Below, one piece after another: positions 23,301 to 35,451 of a DNA stretch of 64,000 nucleotides (position 1 is its first letter; each line of letters begins with the position of its first letter). The stretch comes from Isoetes taiwanensis (Eukaryota; Streptophyta; Lycopodiopsida; Isoetales; Isoetaceae): the NCBI GenBank assembly GCA_021234155.1, contig JAJEKV010000004.1, positions 26,393,597 through 26,457,596 of the forward strand, in the 5' to 3' direction. The position numbers and the translations under genes were made by a program. The notes under the pieces were generated by a model. That model ran no database searches. It saw only the letters and a program-made list of their open reading frames with translations, and had not been told where the DNA came from.

Positions 23301-26045
23301 ATTACCTTTGCTCAAAAGAAAGAAAATATAACGTGATTTTTCTTTGAAGATCTCTAAGGAAATGCACTTACTGTAGTAAGCCCAGAAGAAGTCTAGACGT
23401 TTTGCAAGCACAAATCCTCGAGAGAAAATCCCGTCTTGCAGCAAAGTTTTAAGGTGGAAAATCCATCAAGTAGGGGCCGAAAACTTCTGTCAAATTTGCA
23501 TGCTGTGACACAAACGAAATGAAACCTAAACATGGTTTATGCGCTATTATTTAGGCGTAGTGCATCATTCCCTCATGCTTTTTATTACATGGCATGCAAA
23601 TCCAGGAAGCGGCCATGTCCTTACAGGCATTCGTTTAGGCACCTCAATGACGGTCAAATGGTGCCATGCGAAGATGAGGAAAGATGGGGTGTAAGAATTC
23701 TTTAGTGGTGTCACAATGGCAATGGGACATGTGCTTTGTAATGTGGCAACAAGTACCTCACGGGCGTGTGGCGATCAACGGTCAAGAATTGGCATGCACC
23801 AGAATAATATATGGAATTTGAATAAATAGGATCGATGGTAGGATCTCAAAGGCGGCGGGAACTCAGTTGGCGGGGAGGATGGATGGAGTTTCCTTTAGTG
23901 GTTGGCCGGGAGAAATCCAGAACCGAATTGCAATTAGGGAATTGCAATACCACCAATTCCTTCTAGTCGAACAAATTTTGCATTGTTTCAATTGATTTAC
24001 AAATTTGGGTGTAATTGGTCGTGAAATCTGTCTAAGTGAATTTCGATGGAAGCTCCTGGCTTGTCGATTCAACTAAAAGAAGGATTTTCTTGCAAATTCA
24101 AGGCTGAAATAGAGAAGACAATCAGAAAGAGCCCAGAGGAGAGAGAGGAAAAACAATCCTCCTTCCAATACCAAAAGAGATTGTGAAGATTGTTTTTGAG
24201 TGAAAGAAGATTGAGGGAATTGTCGAAATGGATCAAAGTGGTCTTCAATTCTTATAAAATTCCCTTTCGATGGTATAGCGGATCAAAGGAAAATGCCCTT
24301 ATGGGGATTTAATTTTGAATGTGAAGAGCTTGGAAACAAAGTATGATAGAAATCGATGTTCTTCAAGCAAAAGAATTACAACGCAAATGGGTGCATCTTC
24401 AGCAAAGGGAGTGAATCGATGACAAATGGCGAGGCTTCTATCTATTCAAAATGTGAGCATTTCCGAGAGGCGTGTGTATCTTTGAATTTGACGGGTCCAC
24501 AGTGATGTTCGAGGAAAAAGGTCGATGCACTTCGGATGAAGCAATAGGTAGATTGAGAAATTTTGGGATGAGAATACTTTAGGATCTCACCATATAAAAC
24601 ATGTGAGAAGCATGTTGGTGAAGCGGATGAAAAGATTGACCATCCCTATTCATTTCTTTGGAGGTGACAGTAAGCACATTTTGCCTCTTTTTTTTGTATT
24701 TTGCATGATATTGTTCTTTGAATGCGTGTTATGATCGATTCTTGATTTTATCTTCAATTGAGGAAAGAGTATCCTTGAGATCAATATATGCAGCAAACTT
24801 TTGAGAAGCTTAGAAGCCGGCTATATTAGGAGATTGCAAGAAGAGAGACTAGCTGTGCTGAGGTACCACATGCACCTTGAATTTTAATGTCACGGGCAAT
24901 TAATAACATGAGGTCACGATCCTTATGGGTGTGCCTGAATTACAAATGCGCTGTCACCGGGGTATGTGGTCAGGTCCAACATCTGTCACCAGGACAATAT
25001 TTTTCAAATCTACAAGTGAGTATTAGAGAAATGGTATGCCCCAGAAGTAGAAGCGGATGAATGGCACAAACATGCATGTTTGATCTTGGACACTGCAAAA
25101 TGGTCTCGAGGTAATTTATTAACATAGCTCATATATATTGTTTAACTTTTTCATTCTATGATATCCTGAATGCTTATATATCTCATATATTGTTTAACTT
25201 CATTTCTATGATCTAGCTTAAGATATTCTCTTACAGTACTTTTCTCTAATCCACTTTATCACGAAGTCGAGGGAAACAGTAAATCATTAGAACACTGATG
25301 GATTGGAAGTTTTTTGAAAAAGTTAGTGTTGAGTTTGTGTGTTAGAAGGATCACGTCCGAGGAAATACTAATTTGTTAGTTCTACTACTTACGACAAAAT
25401 TTCTAAGAGAAACCCTAGAAGAAACCAGCTAAAGTTACAAGATTGGCCTAGAAATTTGGTACCTTTTGGATTCCGGGGAACATGCAAGAAAAACAATGGC
25501 TGACATTTGCATACCACACAGCTATAAAGGCTCATTGGCAAACCCAAAGCAGTTGAGACAATGTTTGCTTAGAGTTTTGGAAGACACAATAGTTTACGTA
25601 ATTGACTTTCTTGAGAAAACTATGGTTTCAAAGTTATTGAGGAAGAAGCGCCAATCATGTCATTGGCACAGCGGCAATTATCCATTTTAGTTCATATCAC
25701 TTCGGGGTTGGAAGGAAGCAAGGTGGATGTGATAGGCATCAAGAAGAAAGAAAGATATGAAGCAAAAGATGATATGAGGAAATTATAAAGAGTGTCACTT
25801 CTATATTTAGGATGATAAGTCTCATGACAACTGAATTTATGCGGCATTGCCTCTTAAAAACATGCCCACTTGGTTTGGATAGTAGGTATTCAATATTCGA
25901 AGCATTAAGTATGAACCAGTGGTTGTTCATCTCAATTTAGAGATCTTCAAGACCATTCTATTTCTTGGTAGAAGATTTCTCACAAAGGAACAAGCGAAGT
26001 ATAATGGAGAAAACTCGATTATCTTGCGGATAATGGTTCGATTTT
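20381..26045. other. Long gene-poor stretch
   Basis: No recognised protein on either strand. Short frames (for example minus 20569-20868 and 21771-22121) lack known motifs. A 50-codon plus-strand run at 25636-25788 (IEEEAPIMSLAQRQLSILV and onward) is protein-like and may be a relic. Around 25110-25210 there is a local near-duplication of CTCATATAT-TTGTTTAACTT. No RNA gene seen. Confidence 0.4.
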
Positions 26046-26170
26046 AAATGAATTCTGTGACTCATCTGATTAGATATACAGTGAAATCACCTTGTAGCAC
26101 TTGGAAGCACTTGAAGCACTTAGACACGTATTTTATAGGCATTATTGTGCATGCTTTTTATGTATGTTTG
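26046..26170 (+). repeat. Dispersed repeat, copy 1, with AGCACTTGR motif
   Basis: Shares with 27040-27170 the order TTTTAAATGAATTCT, CTCATC-GATTAGATAT, then AGCACTTGGAAGCACTTGAAGCACTT, then TTTTATAGGCATT, GTGCATGCTTTTTAT. Internally AGCACTTGR is repeated two to three times. Confidence 0.85.
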
Positions 26171-27039
26171 GTGATGCTACTAGTTTTTGTACATATTGAA
26201 GGCCATTTATGTACAAATGCCGCATTTGAACTTTTTGTTATTGGAATGTTTGCCACGTACAACACTTACGGTACTACGGTTAACACTTACAACACTTGAT
26301 TAATTGTTGCACTGCGGGTACTTTTGGGAAATTGATCCTCATAGTATAGGTAGATCGAGAGAAAGGTATGATACTCGGACTCTCAAAGGGACAACTAAAA
26401 TTCATTACATCGAGGCCTTTTGATAGAAAATCCTTTGAAGCTTGCACATAGACCTTTGTCATGTTTTTGCATGTATCTTACCCGTGAGGAAATGGGACTC
26501 TGTTGCACTAAATCTAAGTATATAGGAGGTTGGGGAGACAAATGAGTTGGTCCCAAAAGAAGCGAGAAGTCTTGAGAATTCGACAATGAGGTTGAGTCGA
26601 AGGCGAGAGGAGGCGTGAAGATGATGGTGACCATGGTACGGTCCGGTTCTAATGTAAGAAGTAGGTGACAATTTTCGCGGTAAATCTTGAAGAAGGCAAT
26701 GATGAGGTGTAGACTTTTATGTCACGAAATGTATTGAGACAAAGAACACATTACTAGATGATTATGAGGGCAGGTACGGGGCAATGTTTTTGGAATTGGT
26801 GAGGTCATACTTTTAAAAGCTACTATTACAAACAATTGGAAGGAGAATTAAGTTTTCAACTTCTTTTAAGACAAACCATGGCCCGCGATTAATGCATTAC
26901 CTTGTTAGGCTTTGCAAATTTGACATGACTTTGGTGAAAAGACAGCACGTATAATATGGATGGCTTGAGACATGCCAACAAATAGGCGACACGCCTTCAA
27001 GTTGATAACGGTTTGGTGGCCGGATGTCGTTAGATTTTT

Positions 27040-27170
27040 TAAATGAATTCTTTTAGCGGCTCATCGATTAGATATGAGCCAATTAAATCGCGCAGCACTT
27101 GGCAGCACTTGAAGCATGAGCACTTAGACTTTTATTATTTTATAGGCATTGTGTGCATGCTTTTTATTAA
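27040..27170 (+). repeat. Dispersed repeat, copy 2, with AGCACTTGR motif
   Basis: Second copy of the 26046-26170 unit, about 1 kb away in the same orientation. The two could be ends of a decayed element or two independent repeats; no coding sequence between them supports an LTR element. Confidence 0.85.
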
Positions 27171-28057
27171 TATAATGTATATAAATCTAACAATCTTCAG
27201 CTATTGAATGGTTAAATTATTATGATCTCTACGTCCACTCCACCCTCTAATGTCGAATCAGATGTATCAATGTAAATTAATAAAATATTCTTCAAATGTC
27301 AGATCGATGAACTTGCTATGCGCACCGTTGGTCCGGCCAAAACTACAAATGTAGAGTAATAGAGATCGAAAAGAAACTGGCGAGGCTGTTAACATTCATC
27401 AACCTCTAGAGAATGTCGCGGCACCAGCAGTCAAGAAATCCACAAGTTGTATTCTCTTCAATATTGTCTTCGGTTATCATCCATTGCAAGTTGATACAGC
27501 AATGGAAAAATACCATCCACTGTAAACTTGAACTTGACTTAAATTCTTCCAATCCTCATGCTTGCTGCAATAGCGGTTGTATAAAGGTGGAGACGAGAGA
27601 ATGTCTTATAAAAGGCCAGGTCATCAACCAAAATACATCGTCGCTGTATTGAAGGCGGCGATTACACCTTTTCAAAGGTTTCATGAACAACGGTTTGTCA
27701 TGTCGGGTAGCGTGAAGGCATTTTGTCACAAAACTCTTGTCCCCAAATAAAAACAAACCTGTTTGTTTAAGTAATGGACACAACCGTAACGCTTCATTTT
27801 GTATTGAAAGAAAGTCATAGATGACCATATAAGCCAAAGTCATAGTAAACACTTACCTTGTTCCAAAATTCTGTAACACGGTTTGAATAAAACTATCTTG
27901 TTTTTTGTATACTCTATAATGTGGGCGAATTATTTCAAGTTTTCAGACTTTGAATATGTTTTAGCGAAACACCATTTAGGTCCATAATCAATAGCTTTCT
28001 ACTCACCATGATGATATCTCTGTATGTCTTTGGCATATTCTTCACTTGTTGAACACT
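27171..28057. other. Gene-free stretch
   Basis: AT-rich with only short open frames; no gene recognised. Confidence 0.4.
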
Positions 28058-28215
28058 GGCGGCTCAACGGGCTCAACGCTGGCAACACTGGCGGCTCAAC
28101 ACTTCTTTGCCTAACGGCTCAACTTCTTGGCAACACTTGTTTCAAATGTTTTGGCAAGCTGTATCAACACAATGTTGAACCATTGTTGGCTCGGCTATAT
28201 TTTACGGAACAAAAG
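28058..28215 (+). repeat. Irregular GGCTCAAC repeat cluster
   Basis: GGCTCAAC occurs five times exactly, with GCAACAC/GCTCGGC variants between, at irregular 8-60 bp spacing. Longer repeated phrases such as CACTGGCGGCTCAAC occur twice. Confidence 0.75.
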
Positions 28216-30584
28216 GCTGGCTCAACTTGTTGATTTGTCAAGTGCTTGAGTCTCAAGAATTAATAAATTCGAGAGTCATTGGTTTCACTTTTGTTTACGC
28301 TCTCCTTTTCTTCACTTTATTGATGATGTTTTGATTTCTCTTTTTCATTATCAAATTTGTTTGAATTTAGATGCGGACCACATTAGAACAAAACAAATTC
28401 AACCATTGCGAAGCAATTTAGAATTTTTATGATTAATAACACACTCAAATGGATTTACAATGAACACTCAAATACCTTCATGGCTATAACACTTCCTTAA
28501 TTGATATGGAATTATCTCCAATTGTCCTGCATGGAATCAAGGTGACTAATTTTCATGTAACGGACTCTTGATTAGGGGGCATGATTCATTTTGTATTGGG
28601 CATCAAGTATAGCTTGAAATAGAATACCTTCTTTTGGAGTTGGAACGATCTTCTACTTCTTGACGTGATGGCGTGATTGACTGTAGAGATGATGCTTTCC
28701 AAGTAGAAGCATTATTAAGTGCTACAAGTGCTTCATCACATTTGTCTGTTGCAACTCTAAGCTTGTATTCTCATCGACCTCTAATGCATCTTTCAGATTC
28801 TTCTTGCTTGAATGGATGATCCTCTTGGAAGTGCTTCTCCTTTCATGCTTCTTTACATTTCTTTGCTTTTGTTTCTTTGGAACTGCACTTTTGATTTGGG
28901 TGAAATTCTCCTTTTCTTGAATGTTCCTTCACCTTCCCATCTACGTGTCAATCGTACATGTGACTCGAATTGGCTATCCCCTCAACAACATTCCCAAGGT
29001 TTTATGGCATCACCCTCATCATCATTAATATAGCATTATTTGCTCCAATCTTAAAAGGGAGGAGATCTTGAAGTTGAGGGCATCGAGCAAGATTTCCAAG
29101 AGTTGATCTGCTATCGTAATGCCGATGGAAGGTGATCACATTTTCAAACAGCTCCTCCACATGCATTGTCATACCAAGCTCTAAAATAAAAGCCGGTGAT
29201 GGGCTGTAGTGCAAACAATGCATTTACCTTTAGCCAACAAAGGCTGTGCACATTAAGTGATACTCATGATCACATTTAGTTTTCTTGATAACTGTAATTG
29301 CTAGAATGCTAATCCACATGCGGCACAAGCGTCCTCATTAGCCGCGAGGTAAGTCTCTACTAAGCTTGCATTGACTCGATTGGTGAAAATTTCATACCTT
29401 TGGATCTTCAAGTTTTGGTTTGATCGATTATTGAGGTTAGCATCCTTCATGTGAAGTTCACCTTGCAATTCATCCCTTCTTGATCTTTGTGTTTGCGGAT
29501 TGATCTTCCTGAAACTTGCCATTTCTTATTTCTATTTGCATGAGTCGAGCATAATACTTGTTTCAAGCTTCGGCTTAATGTCTTTCTCACAACTCACGGG
29601 AGTTACGCAAAGATTTTTTGAGTTCTAATTCCTTTTTCATTTTGCTCCAATATTATTATTTATACATACATTGCCACTTAAAGCGGTTTGAGAGATCCTC
29701 TGTACTTGATAACTGACTTTAAAGGATGTCATTCAACTCCAATACGCAAGTTTCTCTCTCCTTCAGAAATTACGGTGATCTCATTCTCGTCGATTCTACA
29801 TTACGTAAAATTTTTGTGTTGAATGAAAAGATTCTCTGCCAACTTCTTTTAAAGCCCGGCTTCTCACGAGTCTTCTTCGTATTGCTTTTTGGTTTCCAAT
29901 GTTTGGGCTTCCTACACCTCACATGTTCATAATTTGAGCTCCGGTGGCTGACCCAATTTACCCCTTGTGCTTTTTGAGGATTTCTTTGTGCGGATCGCGA
30001 ATTTTCCCATGCAAAAGCATAGGCTATCTCGTATTAATCTAATGCTATCATCGTATATTCTCTAGAATAATGTTATATCAATCTGTTGATTTTCTTCATT
30101 TTAGGTAGAATTAGACCATCATCAGAGCAATCCATGCATTTCCACAAAATCTTCTATTATCCTTTGCTTAGCCCCATTCTGATGCAAAGAATTTGGCTTC
30201 GGTATGGCTATGAAAATTAGATCTAAAGCCATATGGTATGGGCGACAAAGTTATAGCTGGCGCTTATGGCTATGGCATACGGTTATGGCGGGAGCTGCGG
30301 CATTAAATGTCGTGACACAAACGCGGCCGGGACCCAAAGTGCTTTTGGAGTCTTTGGAGTCTTTATTACCGGCGTTTGATCACCGATGTAGATTTACACC
30401 GTCATCACTCCCGCACCCAGGCTTGAAGCATTACAAATCGCTGACCGGGCCATAATACATCTTTCTACGTTTGTCTTAGCCGATTATCCGGTAAGCGTCA
30501 AAAGCGACCCAACCCACAGCGAGTGGCCAGTTTTTCTGAGAACGAGGAAAGGTTTTTAGCAGTCATAGGCATATCTTAGGTATA
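28216..30584. other. Gene-poor stretch
   Basis: No recognised gene. A minus frame at 29301-29522 has a charged, Asn-rich, protein-like sequence without known motif. A GC-richer patch lies at about 30200-30540. Confidence 0.35.
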
Positions 30585-30613
30585 TTCTGGCATATGCTTA
30601 GAATATGCCAGAA
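30585..30613. repeat. Perfect 11-bp inverted repeat, 7-nt loop
   Basis: TTCTGGCATAT (30585-30595), loop GCTTAGA, ATATGCCAGAA (30603-30613). The half-phrase AGGCATATCTTAGGTATATTC just before it is a third relative. Confidence 0.9.
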
Positions 30614-30831
30614 ACCCAAAAAAACATCAACAACTAAGGAAATTATTTACTTAATCATCAAAGTGCTAGTCTTGAAAGACTTTTTATATTTATAAATGAG
30701 ATCACTACAATATATATTACGATTGAATGAGAAGGGGCCGAGTGAGTAATCATGCCATCAGGCAGTTCCACTCTCTTCCCACACCGCAATTTATCCCACA
30801 GGGAACAACATCACAGAGCACCTTCAATTTT

Positions 30832-32520
30832 TCAAGCTCTGGGAGCAACTAGAAGATGATATAAAGCCTCTTGAGGAGCTCGAGGTGCTTTATGAGCCAC
30901 AAGCTGGCCTGTCCAAATGATTTCACCACACTCTTGCTGCATCTTATCTTCAATGTCCAGGTAAAAAATGCTTCTTCCCCAATCTCCATGGATCTCATCA
31001 CTCATGCAATGCTTGCATAATCCTTTATAGTTCATTAAGTTGGAAAATCATCTTTCTTTCCTTAGGATCCCTTGCACAAATGTAATACCTGCGAAGACGA
31101 GCAAGTATATCCCAAAGCTCTAGTAAGAGTGTGTTTTGAGCCGGTGTGCTCACACTTTTCATTGCCCCATATAAACTTAAACCTCGAAAGCAACAACCCG
31201 AGTACAGAGAGTACATTCACAATATTTCTCTTATGGCCACATTGAATCCCCGCTCAAAGCACCAATCAATAATAGCTTTTGCTTGTGCCGGAGGATAGAT
31301 CTCCTTAGTCTATATTTTTGTCGGGATCTACAAGTTGTCGAGCTAATGGACATCACCATCTTCTGCAGCTAGGACTCAATTGAGATTAAAGAAAAAAAAA
31401 TTACAAGTTTTGTGGGCCCTCCAAGATTCCAATTTGAGTTTAGCTCCGACCAGATTTCTTCTTCGGGATCTAGAGATAGGACCTTGATTCTTTCCTTGAT
31501 TTGTTGTGAGCCAGAAAATTCATTTGCAATAGAATTTATTTTGCATATTATTCTTGATTTGCACTAGAATCATTATGTGGGGGTGAGGCAGGTGAAGTGT
31601 GTGCAGATGCCTTTGAGTGTGACTTTGCTAATGCGAATGTAAACTAGAGACCTAAAATAATAAATGTTATCAGTTATGATAATCGCAGGTTCTCGACTCG
31701 AGAATGAGGGAATTACATCCAACTGAGTATAAAAGGGTTGCTCACCTCGATAGAAGTCGCTCAAGCACTTGCTCCACTGCCATCTCGGCCATGCCTTCGA
31801 TTTGTTTTTTTCCATTTGGTTCTCTTGGCTGCTGGCTACCTCATCATCAAATTTATCATCTTTGTCCTAACTCTTTCCATTTCTTTATTTTAAAATTTTA
31901 ATGAAGTGCATCCAAGTACGACTTGACTGTTTCAACCAGGTTCTTGTCCCCAATTATAGATATTGGCATCATTCCAAATAACGCACCCCCTTGGGAAAAT
32001 AGTCTATTCATATACCGCTTGCATACAATCTGATCTTCCTCAACCAAGTTTGTGATAAATTACTTGATAACCCTCACCCATATAGGAATCCTGTAGAATG
32101 GACCTATAGTACCATGAGTGATAACCTTGTCAAGTAATGGCACATCCTTATACCTCCAGCCCATCTAGAGTTCCATATTTCCTTGAGAAACCATGAACTT
32201 ATGAACATAATGATGTTCACTTGACCATCACTTGTGAAGTCTATATGTGGTCGAGAAAACCAGAATCAAAATAATGTTGGCAAAACTTGATGACTTTGAA
32301 AGACCAACTTTGCATTCATGTTCTAGCACATATATAAAATATGAGATCATAATTTCAAAAGAACATCTAATTTTTTCGGTCGTTGGATAAAAAATAAAAG
32401 ATCCAACGGGTCTCATTGAATTGAGCCTAACTGGCTTTACACGTGGATAGTCTAGGAAGCAAAGAAATGTTGTATGAGGAGTTAGGCAAGCCTGCTAAAA
32501 ATATAGGACATATTCAATTA
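30832..32520 (-). pseudogene. Long degenerate coding locus of unknown family
   Basis: Read from about 32520 downward, one minus-strand frame is protein-like for some 205 codons with only four stops before 31898. It includes LDYPRVKPVRLNSMRPVGS, a hydrophobic middle, YKDVPLLDKVITHGTIGPFY, LVEEDQIVCKRYMNRLFSQG and a Lys-Asp-rich end. After frameshifts it continues with KKQIEGMAEMAVEQVLERLL (ending at AGGTGAGC, a donor-like site near 31750). A Ser/Ala/Pro-rich piece, then YPPAQAKAIIDWCFERGFNV (about 31235-31295), LELWDILARLRRYYICARD and a final intact frame at 30832-31035 follow. The pieces are collinear on one strand over 1.7 kb, so this looks like one decayed gene of 450 or more codons, perhaps with an intron. 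I do not recognise it. A transposon-encoded protein is possible, given the setting, but nothing in it proves that. Confidence 0.5.
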
Positions 32521-33408
32521 TATAAATTGGACCTCAAAATATACAGTCCTAGTGAATTCAGGTGGAATGAGAAGGTAGAATGCAAGTGAAAACAGACTAG
32601 AACAACTGGAATGCAAGGTAAAAGCTCAAACCAAACTTTAGGGTGACATTTATTATGTCTACCATGTGGCAAATTGAGATTGGGTTTGGGCCCCAAATTA
32701 CACCCGCATGACATTACGTAATAGTAAATGGACATGAAGGAGTTTTTTCACAGTAAGTATTGGTGAGCGGCATTAGCAACAAGCCAGTTGTTTGTCGCAG
32801 AACAGCGAGGTCAGGTCATTTCTTTACATAAAGATAGAGAAGACACTAGTTCGACCCTCCACAACAGATCCACGTTGAGAGCATGTCGTAATTTCACAAT
32901 AAAGATCAAGTGATTGGCAACATGACTTCTACTAGTTTAATCACAAAAAAGATTAAATGACTTTTACTTGTTCAAATGTGTTGAAAACATACATAACTAG
33001 TCCCCTCAGGACCTTTATGTGGTTCTTATCTGGACACTTTTGGATTATAACATGGATTGTAATTGTAAATGTAAAATTGTTGATGACGTGGCGCCGGATT
33101 TGCTGCTCTGGCTTTTTTCAGCCGGAAGTTTGATGCAGCTCTGGCTTTTTCTTGCCGGAAGTTTGATGCAGCCGGTAATTTGATGCAGGAGATATTCATG
33201 GTTTATAGAAGCAGGAAACCACAGGATACTTTACAAATTTGCATTTGGCACCCAAGATCAATCAATTTGGCTATCCAAGATCAGTTCTGAAGAGTAATTG
33301 TGCTCCACTATGTGGCATAAAATCTTTGTAAGATTCAAGTGCTTAACAAATTTCTACCTATATCCAGAAAAATGAAATGGTAAACACAAAATCAAATAGT
33401 TAAGTCCA
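32521..33408. other. Gene-free stretch
   Basis: No gene recognised. Around 33085-33190 CAGCTCTGGCTTTTT and GCCGGAAGTTTGATGCAG are each repeated two to three times in tandem fashion. Confidence 0.45.
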
Positions 33409-34026
33409 TCAACGTCGAACAGTGGCAGAGCGATATTGGAAGAAAGGAATGCACATTCCGACATGTATGAGATGGACAGGTGCGTGGGCTGATATCGGGC
33501 TTCGCTTTTTACGTAGGAAGCAAGCTTTAGACTCAGAAGCAGAACGTCCAAGCCAGGGGTCCACATTTCTGCAGACGGGCTTGTTTTCTACCTCGCTTGC
33601 CGATTTGCTTCTTTTCAGAAACTTTCTGAGCCCAAAAAAAGGCCTCCAAACACGTCTCTTTTTCTGCTCACAAATTTGCTGCTCACAAAGCTGCTGCTTA
33701 TCTTTCTCAAAACAATCTGCCAATGTTATAAGTGTAAGATCTGCTTTGTTACAACAGGCTTGCTTGGAAGAAGGAGAAGGCAGGAACCTGCTTTGGTAGA
33801 ACAGCTCCTCTGCTTCCAGAATTAACCTGGTATCAAATTCCGCAGAGAATTCAAAATCCTCATCCTCGTACACCAATTCACCATCATGCCTCTTGCTACT
33901 TGATAGCACAGTTTGGCAAAGCCATCTCAAGCTCAACTCTCCAACACTCTCCATATTCAGCAGATCAAATGCCATTCTATCCAATTCAACTCTATTTGGA
34001 AGCTTTTGCAACTGTGTATGAATCAT
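33409..34026 (-). CDS. MAKR / DUF1645-like plant protein
   Basis: Intact 205-codon frame beginning at the first ATG (34026); an upstream TTG does not count. Residues 55-82 (EDEDFEFSAEF...EAEELFYQSRFLP) match the pattern D-F-E-F-S followed by A-E/D-E-L-F and a hydrophobic-Pro end that marks membrane-associated kinase regulators (BKI1/MAKR) and DUF1645 proteins. A basic patch with serines (RRVWRPFFGLRKFLKRSKSAS, spread over residues 124-144) fits the membrane or kinase-binding region of that group. Such proteins act at the plasma membrane in receptor-kinase signalling; here this is inferred from pattern only. The C-terminal 35 residues look unlike the family and may follow a frameshift. A 50-codon frame lies upstream on the same strand. 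Confidence 0.5.
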   Translation of the reverse strand: MIHTQLQKLPNRVELDRMAFDLLNMESVGELSLRWLCQTVLSSSKRHDGELVYEDEDFEFSAEFDTRLILEAEELFYQSRFLPSPSSKQACCNKADLTLITLADCFEKDKQQLCEQQICEQKKRRVWRPFFGLRKFLKRSKSASEVENKPVCRNVDPWLGRSASESKACFLRKKRSPISAHAPVHLIHVGMCIPFFQYRSATVRR

Positions 34027-34094
34027 TTTAAACAACTATAATTTATATATATGTGCAGCAACACGGACAGGAACAGCCCACAAGAGTTTCCAAT

Positions 34095-34247
34095 TCAAAC
34101 ATGATTCTCCTTTTCTTCTCCTTCTTCCAGGGGTTTGGGTTCCGGAAGGATGTGTCTTCTTGGCTGGCTGTGCGGTGTGAAAGCATCATCCAAAATACTG
34201 GTATTGGATTTGTTCATCATTTGCTCTAGGGCCCTCCATCCATTCAT
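34095..34247 (-). CDS. 50-codon upstream frame, possible first exon or uORF
   Basis: ATG at 34247, stop at 34095, 69 bp before the MAKR-like start. It reads as real protein (MNGWRALEQMMNKSN, later PRRHILPEPKPLEEGEE). A TATA box (ATAAATA) lies about 38 bp before the ATG. It could be an upstream ORF in the leader, or the first exon of the same gene joined by a short intron (an acceptor-like CACAG is at about 34011-34015). I cannot choose between these. Confidence 0.3.
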   Translation of the reverse strand: MNGWRALEQMMNKSNTSILDDAFTPHSQPRRHILPEPKPLEEGEEKENHV

Positions 34248-34283
34248 CTGCTGCAAAAGATGATACGACAACGACTGGCGCAC

Positions 34284-34290
34284 TATTTAT
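34284..34290 (-). promoter_or_regulatory. TATA box (ATAAATA) upstream of the MAKR-like gene
   Basis: ATAAATA on the minus strand in a CCATAAATAGTGCG context. Transcription starting about 30 bp on would give a leader containing the 50-codon frame. Confidence 0.35.
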
Positions 34291-34299
34291 GGTCCAGAT

Positions 34300-35272
34300 T
34301 TCCATATTTGCAGATAAAAGCTTCTTTGTGTGTTGATGAGGACAACTCACTCAACTTCTAGATAATCTCCTCTTCACGTTTTCCATAGCTTTTGGTGGTG
34401 CCTGCTGCTTGCATTCTAGATCATTAATAGGCTACTAGCCTCCATTCTATCTAATAGGCAGTATGCACATTTATTTTTACCCACAATACCCATCTTGCCA
34501 CGGCCCAGGCCTTGACACGCCAGTAGAGCTTAGATATTTTGACGCCGCATCTCAAAGAAGTTTCACAGATAGGGTGTTCGGCTGTCGAGTGCTCCAGAGC
34601 AACGAACCCCAAACCAGGCATGATATTCCTTTCTTCTCCCTTTGGGATTTACGAAAAAAGATTAACTGAATGGTTCTATTTCGATGCAGGGGAGATCGTT
34701 TACAGGAGAGCAGAGCTGGCCTCGATTCCAGGTTCTAGTTACGGCTCCAATGCAAGCCAAGAGTTACAAAATGCAGGGCTACTTCAGATAAGCCCCTAAT
34801 ATCTATTTTATTCACTTGAAAGCCTTTCTTCTATCTGATAAAATTTCACAGGCAGGATGAGTAGGAGCTACCTTATCGTTTGAGATCTCGTTTGCTAATA
34901 AAACAACCAATCTGGAGGAGACCACTGCCAGGTAACTTCCTTGTTAATTTGTAGAATATTGGGGACCATTTTTCTACCCATTTCATAGTTGAAGAGCATG
35001 TTGTGCTGCAAGAGGAGAGCTTTAATAAGTTTCAAAATATGCAGCAAGCAGAATAATATGATGACTTAAAAAAATTTCAACAGTTGTAGGCTGACAAATG
35101 CCCTGAAGGTCTCACCCTTTTTTGTCTTTTTCCAGGTGAAGTTCAAGCAGGTTTCACAAAAATTGAATATGTATATAGATGATCACGTCTTTTTTTCATC
35201 CTTGCTTAAATCTAGACTGCTTGGATGCTTCACAAGTTGGTATTCAACTTTGGATTCTCCTCCAGAATTTAC
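34300..35272. other. Gene-free stretch before the copia element
   Basis: Two short overlapping plus-strand frames (34463-34799) have no known motif. No other feature seen. Confidence 0.4.
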
Positions 35273-35277
35273 TAGGT
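35273..35277 (+). repeat. Left target-site duplication TAGGT
   Basis: TAGGT directly before the 5' LTR; the same five bases follow the 3' LTR at 40029-40033. Confidence 0.9.
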
Positions 35278-35451
35278 TGTTAACATAATGGAATGCTGGA
35301 GTCAGCTGGATGCTGACGTGTCACAATAGACGTCCGTGAGTCACGTCAGTCAGAGTCGTGTCCTCGGGACAATATATTTCTGCTGTAACCATCATATATG
35401 AATATATCTGCCATCTCTCTTTGCTATCCTAATATAGCTGTTTTATTGAGA
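35278..35451 (+). repeat. 5' LTR
   Basis: Begins TGTTAACATAATGG and ends TTTTATTGAGA. Contains CATATATGAATATATC, a likely promoter region, near 35390-35408. Unlike most LTRs it ends in GA, not CA; the end is fixed by the target duplication and the adjacent primer-binding site. Confidence 0.93.

Noticed and set aside
32790-32860. Another SINE head (AGTTCGACCC B-box-like at 32848)
   Set aside because: No convincing A box at the expected distance.
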